NCBI GenBank assembly: GCA_035691305.1
Contig: DASSJF010000033.1
Span: forward strand, 1-64,000
Length of the DNA: 64,000 nt
Source of the DNA: a bacterium
GTDB lineage: Bacteria; Sysuimicrobiota; Sysuimicrobiia; Sysuimicrobiales; Segetimicrobiaceae
Direction: 5' to 3'
Notes under the pieces: model-generated
What the model was told of the DNA's origin: nothing
Databases searched by the model: none
Seen by the model: only the letters and a program-made list of their open reading frames with translations
Position numbers and translations under genes: made by a program
In this document: positions 52,297-59,935 of the stretch, piece after piece
Position numbering within the stretch: position 1 is the stretch's first letter
How the letters are laid out: each line of letters begins with the position of its first letter

Positions 52297-53334
52297 GTGC
52301 CCGTTACACCGACCGGCGCGTTCCTGCGCGCCTGCCATCGTCTGCCGGTGCCGTACACTCCCGTCTGGGTCATGCGGCAGGCCGGCCGCATCCTTCCCGA
52401 ATACCGGCGAATTCGCGAGCGGATGAGCCTGCTCGAACTCGCGAAGGCGCCGGCGGCCGCCGCCGAGGTTACCGTACAACCGGTGGAGCGCCTCGGCGTC
52501 GACGCGGCGATTCTGTTTGCCGACATCCTGCTGGTGGTGGAGCCGCTCGGCCTGGGGCTCGAATATGCCAAGGGCGAAGGGCCGGTCATCGCGCGTCCGC
52601 TCCGCACCCGGGACGACGTGGCGCGTCTGCCGGACGTCGACCCGGAGGACGCCATACCGTTCGTGTTCGAAACCGTGCGCCTCGTGCGCCGGGCCCTCGC
52701 GGGCCGCGTCCCGCTCATCGGGTTCGCGGGCGCGCCATTCACCGTCGCTTCGTATTTAATCGAGGGCGGCCCGTCGCGGGACTTCTTGGCGACGAAGCGC
52801 CTCATGTACGGCGATTTTGAGACGTGGACCGCGTTGATGAAACGGCTCAGCGCGCTGACCGCGCGGTATCTCCGCGGGCAGATCGCCGCCGGGGCGGAAG
52901 CGGTGCAGCTGTTCGACAGCTGGGTCGGGTGCCTCGCGCCGGACGCGTACCGCCGCTACGTCCTGCCGCACTCGCGCCTCGTCTTCGAGGCGCTGCCGGC
53001 GGATGTCCCGGCGATCCACTTCGGAACCGGGACCGCGGGGCTGCTGGAGGCGATGCGCGACGCCGGCGGGCAGGTCATCGGCCTCGACTGGCGCGTCGAT
53101 CTTGCGGACGCGTGGGCGCGGCTCGGCTCCGAAGTCGGCGTGCAGGGCAACCTCGATCCCGCGGTGCTCCTGAGCACACCCGACGAGATCAGACGGGGCG
53201 TCGCCGGCGTGCTTGAAGGCGCCGCCGGCCGGCCCGGCCACGTGTTCAATCTCGGCCACGGGGTGCTGCCCGAGACGCCGTGGCAGCACGTCCGCGCGAT
53301 GGTAGACATGGTCCACGAGATGAGCCGCGGATAG
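52297..53334 (+). CDS. hemE: Uroporphyrinogen decarboxylase
   Basis: A 345-residue cytoplasmic enzyme that decarboxylates the four acetate side chains of uroporphyrinogen III to give coproporphyrinogen III. The family signatures are WVMRQAGRILPEYR (substrate-binding arginines, about residue 24), ADILLVVEPLGLG (catalytic aspartate), GFAGAPFTVASYLIEGG and, near the end, NLGHGVLPETPWQHV. The start is GTG at 52297, probably leaderless. It is followed by hemH and hemY in the Bacillus order. About 60 nt after its stop lies a decayed second copy of its own 3' end. Confidence 0.96.
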   Translation: MPVTPTGAFLRACHRLPVPYTPVWVMRQAGRILPEYRRIRERMSLLELAKAPAAAAEVTVQPVERLGVDAAILFADILLVVEPLGLGLEYAKGEGPVIARPLRTRDDVARLPDVDPEDAIPFVFETVRLVRRALAGRVPLIGFAGAPFTVASYLIEGGPSRDFLATKRLMYGDFETWTALMKRLSALTARYLRGQIAAGAEAVQLFDSWVGCLAPDAYRRYVLPHSRLVFEALPADVPAIHFGTGTAGLLEAMRDAGGQVIGLDWRVDLADAWARLGSEVGVQGNLDPAVLLSTPDEIRRGVAGVLEGAAGRPGHVFNLGHGVLPETPWQHVRAMVDMVHEMSRG

Positions 53335-53360
53335 TGCATCGGGGAGCCTCGCACCGGACG

Positions 53361-53435
53361 AAGATGGGCCACAAGGTCGCGGACGCAGGCGTCCGCGCGA
53401 TGGTGGACATGGTCCACGAAATCAGCCGGCGATGA
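53361..53435 (+). pseudogene. Remnant of a second hemE 3' end
   Basis: The stretch from 53390 repeats the hemE tail (from 53289) over 39 nt with three mismatches, 101 bp apart. In the same frame it encodes VRAMVDMVHEISRR, against VRAMVDMVHEMSRG in hemE. A looser match (GHKVADAG against GHGVLPE...) extends the similarity upstream to about 53361. The remnant ends in TGA at 53433, overlapping the hemH ATG as ATGA. The old hemE-hemH coupling point is therefore preserved here, while the active hemE ends 98 nt earlier. Confidence 0.65.
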
Positions 53436-54376
53436 GCCGCGCGGCGCCGGGCGCCGGCCGCTGCGACGCGGTGCTACTGATCGCCTATGGGGCGCCGGAG
53501 CGGCCCGAGGACGTCAGGCCGTTCCTCGAAGGCATTCTGCGGGGCCGCCGCGTGCCGCCGGGGCGCCTCGACGAGGTCGCGCATCACTACGACGTCTTCG
53601 GCGGGCGCTCGCCCTTGAACGAGTTGACGCGGCGGCAGGCCGCCGCGCTCGAACGCGTGCTCGCCGCGCGCGGCCGGCCTCTGCCGGTTTTCATCGGCAT
53701 GCGCAACTGGTCGCCGTATCTGCATGAGACGCTCGGCGTGATGCGGGACGCGGGCGTCCGCCGGGCCGTGGGGGTCGTCATGGCTCCGCACCGGAGCTAC
53801 TCGAGCTGGGAGCAGTATCATGAGAACGTGGCCGAGGCACGCGCGCGGGTGGGCCGAGGCGCGCCGGCGATCGATTATGTCGGACCGTGGCACACGCACC
53901 CAGGCTTCATCGGCGCGCAGGCCGAGCGGACGGACGCCGTGCTGCGCGCGATGCCGGACCCGGAGCGTGAGACGGCGGCGCTCGTCTTCACCGCGCACAG
54001 CATCCCGGCGGCGATGGGCGCGCGCAGCGACTATCCGGGGCAGGTGACGGCGTCCGCCGGTCTCGTCGCGGCGCGGCTCGGGCGCGCGAAATGGCAGGTC
54101 GCCTACCAGAGCCGGAGCGGGGATCCTCGCGAGCCCTGGCTCGAACCCGACGTGAACGAGGCGCTGCGCGGTCTTGCGGCGCGCCGGCACGCGGCGGCGG
54201 TGCTCGTGCCGATCGGGTTCGTCACGGACCACATCGAGGTGCTGTACGACCTGGACACCGAGGCCCGTGCAACCGCGGCCGTCCTCGGCGTCGGCTACCA
54301 TCGCGCGGCCACCGTGATGGACCATCCGGAGTTTATCGGGATGCTGGCCGACCTTATCGCGAGCCGGGCCGGGTGA
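53432..54376 (+). CDS. hemH: Ferrochelatase (coproporphyrin-type likely)
   Basis: A 314-residue enzyme that inserts Fe2+ into a porphyrin. The catalytic histidine is in VFTAHSIPAAM (about residue 190) and the glutamate in TDHIEVLYDLD (about 268). The segment VVMAPHRSYSSWEQYHENV is typical of the family. Order with hemE and hemY, and the Terrabacteria-like setting, suggest the coproporphyrin-dependent route, where this enzyme acts on coproporphyrin III; hemQ is not in the window. The ATG lies at the end of the hemE remnant. Its stop shares a base with the hemY start. Confidence 0.93.
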   Translation: MSRAAPGAGRCDAVLLIAYGAPERPEDVRPFLEGILRGRRVPPGRLDEVAHHYDVFGGRSPLNELTRRQAAALERVLAARGRPLPVFIGMRNWSPYLHETLGVMRDAGVRRAVGVVMAPHRSYSSWEQYHENVAEARARVGRGAPAIDYVGPWHTHPGFIGAQAERTDAVLRAMPDPERETAALVFTAHSIPAAMGARSDYPGQVTASAGLVAARLGRAKWQVAYQSRSGDPREPWLEPDVNEALRGLAARRHAAAVLVPIGFVTDHIEVLYDLDTEARATAAVLGVGYHRAATVMDHPEFIGMLADLIASRAG

Positions 54377-55929
54377 TGGACGCGGAGAAACTCGGAGAGA
54401 TCCCGGGCGCCGGCGGCACCGAGCCGGCGCGGCGCCCACGCCGCGTCGTCGTCGTCGGCGCGGGCATCGCCGGGCTGGCCGCGGCGCTGCGGATCGCGGA
54501 AGCGGTCCCGGCGGCCGATCTCGTCGTCTGCGAAGCGGGTGCCCGCGCCGGCGGCGTGATCGCGACGGATCGCGAGGGCGGCTACCTGGTCGAACTCGGT
54601 CCGGACTCGTTCCTCACGGAGAAGCCGGAAGCGCTGCGCCTGTGTGAGCGCGTCGGCCTCGGGGACGACCTGATCGGGGTGGCGCCCCGCGCGGCCCGGG
54701 CCTATGTGGTCCACGGCGGCCGCCTCGTTCCGATTCCGGACGGCTTCCGGCTTGTCGCGCCGACGCGCCTTTGGCCGTGGCTCCGTTCGCCGCTGTTCTC
54801 GTGGCCGGGTAAGGCGCGCATGGCGATGGACCTCGTGCTGCCGCGCGGGCGGTCGCCCGCCGATGAGACGGTCGGATCGTTCGTCACCCGCCGGTTCGGC
54901 CGCGAGGCGTTCGAGCGCGTCGCGCAGCCGATGATCGGCACAATCTACACAGGTGACGCGGCCGCGCTCAGCCTCGAGGCCACGATGCCGCGCCTGGCCG
55001 AGGTGGAGCGCCGCTACGGGAGCGTGATCCGCGGCTTGGTCCTGGCGCAGGCGGCCGCGCGGAGCGGGGTGGGGCGCACAACGGGCGCACCCGCCGGGAT
55101 CCCGCCCGGCACCCGGTCCGGGCGGCGCCTCGGCATCTTCGCCACGCTGTCGGCGGGCATGCAGACGCTGCCGGACGCCGTGGCGGCACGCCTCCCCGCG
55201 GGGGCGCTGCGGCTGCGCACCGCCGTCCGGACCGTGACGCGGCCGCCGGACGGGTCCCGTTACGCGGTCGCGCTCGAGACCGGACCGGCGCTCGAGGCCG
55301 ACGCCGTCGTCGTCGCGGTGAACGCGCCGGCCGCGTCGCGCCTGATCGCCGGGCTCGACGGCGCGCTCGCCGCGCAACTCGGCGGGATCCCCTATGCGTC
55401 CTCGGCGAGCGTCACGCTCGCGTACCGGCGCGGCCAGATCCCGCACCCGCCCGACGGCGTGGGTTTCGTGGTGCCGCCGGCGGAGCGCCGGCCCATCCTG
55501 GCGGCGTCGTTTTCGAGCACGAAGTTTCCCGGCCGGGCGCCGGACGGTGCGGTCCTCATCCGCGTATTCCTCGGCGGGGCCCTGGCGCCCGAGATGGTGG
55601 GGCTGGATGACGATCGTCTGGTGCGGATCGTTCGCGGCGAGATGACGGCGCTGCTCGGTGAAGCCGGGACGCCGCAATTCGTGCGGGTGCTGCGGCATCG
55701 CGACACGATGCCGCAGTATGTCGTGGGGCATCTGGCGCGGGTCGCGGAGATCGAGCGGCGGCTCGCCGGTTTGCCCGGCCTGGCGCTCGCCGGGTCGGCC
55801 TACCGGGGGATCGGGATCCCGGACTGCATCCGGTCGGGCGAGGCCGCCGCGGATGCCGTGCTCGAGGCTATCCGCGCCCCGACAGCCGCGGATCCAGCGC
55901 GTCGTGGAGGCCGTCGCCCGCCAGGTTGA
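54376..55929 (+). CDS. hemY: Coproporphyrinogen/protoporphyrinogen oxidase
   Basis: A 517-residue FAD amine-oxidase-fold enzyme that oxidises the porphyrinogen to the porphyrin. The FAD motif RRVVVVGAGIAGLAAALRIA is near residue 22, after a 20-residue polar tail. Other segments are GGYLVELGPDSFLTEKPEA, FERVAQPMIGTIYTGDA and, at the end, LALAGSAYRGIGIPDCIRSG, which contacts FAD. ATG 54376 overlaps the hemH stop by one base and settles the start. The last ~20 residues are a proline/arginine-rich extension that runs antisense into the 3' end of the DppC-type gene (62-nt overlap). Confidence 0.93.
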   Translation: MDAEKLGEIPGAGGTEPARRPRRVVVVGAGIAGLAAALRIAEAVPAADLVVCEAGARAGGVIATDREGGYLVELGPDSFLTEKPEALRLCERVGLGDDLIGVAPRAARAYVVHGGRLVPIPDGFRLVAPTRLWPWLRSPLFSWPGKARMAMDLVLPRGRSPADETVGSFVTRRFGREAFERVAQPMIGTIYTGDAAALSLEATMPRLAEVERRYGSVIRGLVLAQAAARSGVGRTTGAPAGIPPGTRSGRRLGIFATLSAGMQTLPDAVAARLPAGALRLRTAVRTVTRPPDGSRYAVALETGPALEADAVVVAVNAPAASRLIAGLDGALAAQLGGIPYASSASVTLAYRRGQIPHPPDGVGFVVPPAERRPILAASFSSTKFPGRAPDGAVLIRVFLGGALAPEMVGLDDDRLVRIVRGEMTALLGEAGTPQFVRVLRHRDTMPQYVVGHLARVAEIERRLAGLPGLALAGSAYRGIGIPDCIRSGEAAADAVLEAIRAPTAADPARRGGRRPPG

Positions 55930-56830
55930 ACGAGAGCACGACGAGCGCGATCGCGGCGCCCGGCGCGAGGGCCGCCCAGAAGTCGGTCAGCAGGTAGCGG
56001 TAGCTGTCCGCGAGCTGCGCGCCCCATTCCGGCGACGGCGGCTGCGCGCCGAGGCCCAGGAAGCCGAGCCCGGCGGCTTCGAGGATGGCCGACCCGACGC
56101 CCAGGGTGGCCTGCACGACGAGCGGCGCGGCCGCGTTCGGCAGGATCGCCCGCAGCAGCACCCGCCACTGTCGGGCGCCGCTGGCGCGCGACGCGGTGAC
56201 GTATTCGAGTTCTTTGATCGACAGCGTCGACGCCCGCGCCACCCGCGCAAACGACGGGATGTTGACGACGCTGACGGCGAGGATCGTGTTGTTCAGACCG
56301 GGTCCCCGCAGGGCCACGATGCCGATCGCCAGGATGATCGACGGAAACGCCAGCATCACGTCCATCACCCGCATGATCGCGCTCTCGGTCCGGCCGCCCA
56401 CGTAGCCCGCCGTGACGCCGAGCAGCGCGCCGATCGACAGGGCCCCCGCGACGGCCACGAACCCCACCGTCATCGAGATCCGCGCGCCGAGGATGACTCG
56501 GCTGAAGACGTCCCGTCCCAATTGATCGGTGCCGATCCAATGTTGGGCCGACGGCGGCTTCAAGCGCGCCAGCAGATCTTCGTCGTCGGGCCCCTGCGGG
56601 GCGATCTGTGACGCGAAGATCGCGATGAGCGCAAAGAAGATGATCATGCCGAGACCGATTCGCGCGTTGCCGTTGCGCCAGAACCGGCGCATCGCCATCC
56701 GCAGGGCCGAGCGACCTCTGCCGGCGGTCCCGCGGGACGCGGCGCGCCGGGCCGCGATATCGGCCGGCGACGCGCCCTCGGCCGCGGACGACGGTTTAGA
56801 CGTAACGGATACGGGGGTCGAGAAACGCAT
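55868..56830 (-). CDS. ABC transporter permease, DppC/OppC type
   Basis: A 320-residue inner-membrane permease. A 45-residue basic tail precedes the first helix (LGMIIFFALIAIFASQIAP). Then comes HWIGTDQLGRDVFSRVILGA, and the EAA loop is near residue 205 (EYVTASRASGARQWRVLLRA). The end GDGLHDALDPRLSGRG is complete. The first ATG overlaps the DppB-type gene by 35 nt; an internal ATG at 56698 would remove the tail and is a possible alternative. It is the last gene of the minus-strand importer operon and overlaps hemY. Confidence 0.91.
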   Translation of the reverse strand: MRFSTPVSVTSKPSSAAEGASPADIAARRAASRGTAGRGRSALRMAMRRFWRNGNARIGLGMIIFFALIAIFASQIAPQGPDDEDLLARLKPPSAQHWIGTDQLGRDVFSRVILGARISMTVGFVAVAGALSIGALLGVTAGYVGGRTESAIMRVMDVMLAFPSIILAIGIVALRGPGLNNTILAVSVVNIPSFARVARASTLSIKELEYVTASRASGARQWRVLLRAILPNAAAPLVVQATLGVGSAILEAAGLGFLGLGAQPPSPEWGAQLADSYRYLLTDFWAALAPGAAIALVVLSFNLAGDGLHDALDPRLSGRG

Positions 56831-57800
56831 AGAACACGTCGACCGTCAGGTTGACCAGCACGAAGAAGAGCGAGAAGAACAGGATGCCGGCCAGGATCAC
56901 CGGGTAGTCGCGGAACAGGATCGAGTCGTACATGAACCGTCCGACCCCGGGCCACGAGAAGAGTGTTTCCGTGAGCACGGCGCCGGTCAGAAACGAGCCG
57001 AACTGCAGCCCGACCACGGTTACCACCGGCAGCAGCGCGTTGCGCAGGCCGTGCATGAGCACGACGGCGCCGCCGGTGAGGCCCTTCGCGCGGGCGGTGC
57101 GAATGTAGTCCTGGTGCAGCGCGTCGAGCATCGACGCCCGGGTCATCCGGGCGATGATCGCCGTTGGAATCGAGCCGACCGTGACGCTCGGCAGAATGAG
57201 GTGCTTGAGCGCGTCCCCCGACGCCGCCCAGTTGGCGGTCAACAGCCCGTCGAGGACGGCGATGCCCGTGATCGACTGCAGCGACGTGTTGACGTCCAGC
57301 TGTCCCGAGGTCGGCAGCACGTGGACGTAGATGCTGAAGACATAAATCAGCATGAGCGCCAGCCAGAACACCGGGATGGAGACGCCGCCGAGGGCGACCA
57401 CCATGCCGAGCCGGTCGAAGATCGAGTTGGGCTTGGCCGCGGACAGCACCCCGATCGGAATCCCCACGCACAGCGCCACGGTCAGGGCGCCGAGGGTCAG
57501 TTCGACGGTCGCGGGAAAGCGGGGGCGGTACTCCGCGACGACCTTGCGGTGGCTGTCGAGCGACTCGCCGAAGTCGCCGTGGAGCACGTTCCAGAGGTAG
57601 ATGCCGTACTGCACCGGCAGCGGCTTGTCGAGGCCAAACTCGTGCTGGACCCGCTCGATCGCGCCGGGGGTCGCGTGCTCACCCACGTAGACCGTCGCCG
57701 GGTCGCCCGGAATGAGGTGGACGATCAAGAACGCGACCGCCGACACGCCGAGCAGGATCGGCAGCAGGGCGACGAGGCGGCGGGCGATGTAGCGGGCCAT
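56796..57800 (-). CDS. ABC transporter permease, DppB/OppB type
   Basis: A 334-residue inner-membrane permease. It begins ARYIARRLVALLPILLGVS and has HEFGLDKPLPVQYGIYLWN in the periplasmic segment. The EAA loop is near residue 230 (DYIRTARAKGLTGGAVVLMH). The C-terminus VFYAFLDPRIRYV is complete. The ATG at 57800 is 60 nt after the binding-protein stop, with a strong hairpin in between. It is the middle gene of the minus-strand importer operon. Confidence 0.93.
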   Translation of the reverse strand: MARYIARRLVALLPILLGVSAVAFLIVHLIPGDPATVYVGEHATPGAIERVQHEFGLDKPLPVQYGIYLWNVLHGDFGESLDSHRKVVAEYRPRFPATVELTLGALTVALCVGIPIGVLSAAKPNSIFDRLGMVVALGGVSIPVFWLALMLIYVFSIYVHVLPTSGQLDVNTSLQSITGIAVLDGLLTANWAASGDALKHLILPSVTVGSIPTAIIARMTRASMLDALHQDYIRTARAKGLTGGAVVLMHGLRNALLPVVTVVGLQFGSFLTGAVLTETLFSWPGVGRFMYDSILFRDYPVILAGILFFSLFFVLVNLTVDVFYAFLDPRIRYV

Positions 57801-57816
57801 TACCCGCGGATACGGA

Positions 57817-57844
57817 GGGGGCGCGAACCCGAGTTCGCGCCCCC
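57817..57844 (-). terminator. Perfect 12-bp hairpin between binding-protein and permease genes
   Basis: GGGGGCGCGAAC pairs with GTTCGCGCCCCC around a 4-nt loop, in the 60-nt gap after the binding-protein stop (57861) and before the permease ATG (57800). There is no T-tract downstream, so full termination is unlikely. As in other importer operons, such a stem can protect the upstream mRNA and lower permease expression. Confidence 0.65.
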
Positions 57845-57860
57845 ATCACGCGTCGCCCTC

Positions 57861-59465
57861 TTACTTACTGAAGTACACCAGTTCCATATATTCGTTCGAG
57901 TCGGGCTGCCCGATCAGGCCCTCCACGTTCTTCCGCATCAGGATCGGCACCTTGGCGTGCGCGATCCAGATGTTGGGCAGGTCGTGGGAGATCAGCGTCA
58001 TGGCCTGCGCGTACATCGCGGCCCGCTTCGCCTGGCTGTTCTCGGTCTTCGCCTTGTTGATCAGGTCGAAGACAGCCGGGTTGTTGTACGACCACCGCGC
58101 GCTCGTGGCGTCGTACTTCGGGAAGAAGAACCCGAGCCAGTCGTCCGGATCGCCGTTGTCGCCGATCCAGCCCGCCATGTACAGCGGGAACTTGTTGCTC
58201 TTCTGGTCCTTGAGGTAGGTGGCCCAGTCCTCGGTTTGAAGGTGCGCCCGGATGCCCACCTTGTTGAGGTCGCTCGCGATCGCCGTGCCGATCTCCTTGC
58301 CGTTCGGGAAGTACGGCCGGCTCACCGGGATGTACCAAAAGTCGAAGGAGAACCCGTTCGGATAGCCCGCTTCCGAGAGCAGCTTCTTGGACTGCGCCGG
58401 GTCGTACGGAATCGGGTCGGGGCTGGAGGCGCGGCCCCACATCCCCGGCGGCATCGCCTGGCCTGCCACCGCGCCGTACCCGGAGTACAGGCCCTGGACG
58501 ATCGCCGGCCTGTTGATCGCGTACGCGATCGCCTTGCGGATCCGGATGTCCTTCATGAGCGGGTCGTTCATGTTGATCTTGAGCCAGCTGGTGTTGAACG
58601 GCGGCCGGTAGCCGACCTTCAGGTTCGGGTCGCTCAACGCGGCCTTCACGTCGTCGACGTTCGGCAGCTCGATGGCGTTGACTTCGCCGGCCTTGAGGGC
58701 CAGGAACCGCGCGGAGTTATCCTTGATCACGCGCATGATCAAGCGCTGCACCTTCGGGAGGCCTTTGCGGAAGAAGCTGGGGTTCGCGACCATCGTAACG
58801 TGGTCGTCGCGCACCCACTCCACGAACTTGAACGGGCCGGTGCCCACCGGGTGCGTGCCGACGCCCGTGCCGCCGTACTGCTTGAACGACGCCGGGCTTG
58901 CGATCTGGAACGCGATGATCGTGAGGTTCTGCAGCAGCGGGGAGTTGGGCTGCTTCAGGATCAACTGCACCGTGTACGGGTCGACGACTTTGGCCTCTTT
59001 GTAGGAGTCGGCCATGAAGTCGCCCCAGTACTCGTACTCGCCGCCCTTGACCTCATGGTAGGGGTTGTCTTTGAAGGCCCAGCGGTCGAAGTTGGTCTTG
59101 ACCGCTTCCGCGTTGAACGGCGTCCCGTCGTGGAACGTCACGCCCTGGCGGAGTTTGAAGGTCCAGGTCAATCCGTCGGGCGATACCTGCCAGCTGGTGG
59201 CGAGATCCGGCTCGATGTCGGTCTTGCCGGGTTGCGCGCGGACCAGCAGGTTGAAGATCTGCGTCGTCACTTCGTAGGTTTCGCCGTTCGTGCTGACGGG
59301 GCTGTCCATCGAGTCGCCATCCCCGGACTTGCCCCAGATGAACGTCGTGGGGGCCGCGGCCCAGCCCGTCACCGAGCCGGGAACGAACAGCATCCCGGCG
59401 ATCAAGACGGCAACGATGCCGAGCGAGGTCGCCACGCGCCTCCACCCCTGTGGCGCTGTCACCAT
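57861..59465 (-). CDS. ABC transporter substrate-binding protein, family 5 (DppA-like)
   Basis: A 534-residue solute-binding protein. The signal peptide is VATSLGIVAVLIAGMLFVPG with cleavage near WAA-AP and no lipobox cysteine. The family signatures are LATSWQVSPDGLTWTFKLRQ, TFHDGTPFNAEAVKTNFDRW and IRKAIAYAINRPAIVQGLYS. It resembles DppA/glutathione- or dipeptide-binding types more than the other five binding proteins here. AAGGAGG lies 6 nt before the ATG. First gene of the minus-strand operon, divergent from thrS. Confidence 0.94.
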   Translation of the reverse strand: MVTAPQGWRRVATSLGIVAVLIAGMLFVPGSVTGWAAAPTTFIWGKSGDGDSMDSPVSTNGETYEVTTQIFNLLVRAQPGKTDIEPDLATSWQVSPDGLTWTFKLRQGVTFHDGTPFNAEAVKTNFDRWAFKDNPYHEVKGGEYEYWGDFMADSYKEAKVVDPYTVQLILKQPNSPLLQNLTIIAFQIASPASFKQYGGTGVGTHPVGTGPFKFVEWVRDDHVTMVANPSFFRKGLPKVQRLIMRVIKDNSARFLALKAGEVNAIELPNVDDVKAALSDPNLKVGYRPPFNTSWLKINMNDPLMKDIRIRKAIAYAINRPAIVQGLYSGYGAVAGQAMPPGMWGRASSPDPIPYDPAQSKKLLSEAGYPNGFSFDFWYIPVSRPYFPNGKEIGTAIASDLNKVGIRAHLQTEDWATYLKDQKSNKFPLYMAGWIGDNGDPDDWLGFFFPKYDATSARWSYNNPAVFDLINKAKTENSQAKRAAMYAQAMTLISHDLPNIWIAHAKVPILMRKNVEGLIGQPDSNEYMELVYFSK

Positions 59466-59586
59466 GCGACGCCTCCTTGCGGTACAGGATGTCTTCGGAA
59501 CCCCGGTAGATTCGGTGCGGCTAAGAACACTCCTTGCCTCTCGGGCCCGCCGTTACACCAGGCCGGTCGCCGCGGCGGCGGCCACG

Positions 59587-59595
59587 TGCTATAAT
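59587..59595 (+). promoter_or_regulatory. Extended -10 promoter of thrS
   Basis: TGCTATAAT is a consensus -10 hexamer with TGn extension. No good -35 is found at 17 bp. Transcription should begin near 59602, directly ahead of the T-box leader. Confidence 0.7.
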
Positions 59596-59601
59596 GTGGG
59601 T

Positions 59602-59868
59602 GTTCGGCGATGACGGGGACGAGTAGGCCGGACGGCGGACGAGAGAGAGGCGGGATCACGGCTGGAAGTCCCGCCCGGACGCCGGGCTGAAAACCTCCCC
59701 TGAGCAGTTGGGCGGACGCCGTGCCCGAGGCTCACGGACGCGGCTACGCCGGCCGGGAAGCGCCCGTGACCGCGCATGGAGTTGTCCGCCGCGCCGCTCG
59801 TGAAGCGCGGCGGGAAGGTGGGTGGAACCGCGGATCCTCCGTCCCATTAGGACGGGGGTTTTTGTTTT
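59602..59868 (+). ncRNA. T-box leader (tRNA-Thr-sensing riboswitch) of thrS
   Basis: A leader of about 265 nt that binds uncharged tRNA-Thr and lets transcription continue into thrS. Stem I carries GATGACGGGGACGAGTAGG (AGTA loop-E type) and AGAGAG near 59642. The specifier codon is ACC at 59693-59695, in CTGAAAACCTCCCC, which codes threonine. A stem CCGCCGCGC/GCGCGGCGG precedes the T-box, GGGTGGAACCGCG at 59820-59832, an exact match to the consensus. The T-box side can pair as antiterminator, competing with the terminator that follows. The exact 5' end is inferred from the -10 box. Confidence 0.93.
59836..59868 (+). terminator. Regulated terminator of the thrS T-box
   Basis: CCTCCGTCC (59836-59844) pairs with GGACGGGGG (59850-59858, one G-T pair) around a 5-nt loop, followed by TTTTTGTTTT. 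It is a classical intrinsic terminator. It begins three bases after the T-box motif, so the two structures can exclude each other. Confidence 0.9.
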
Positions 59869-59935
59869 GTCACGCTGTACGCGAGCCTGCCGGGCTCACC
59901 GGCGGCCCTGCGGCAAAGTGGAGGAGATGGTTGCG

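Noticed and set aside
56529-59594. A 1021-codon open frame on the plus strand
   Set aside because: It is exactly antisense to three well-supported transporter genes. Its translation is His/Arg/Asp-rich with no domain signature, as expected for a shadow frame in GC-rich DNA.
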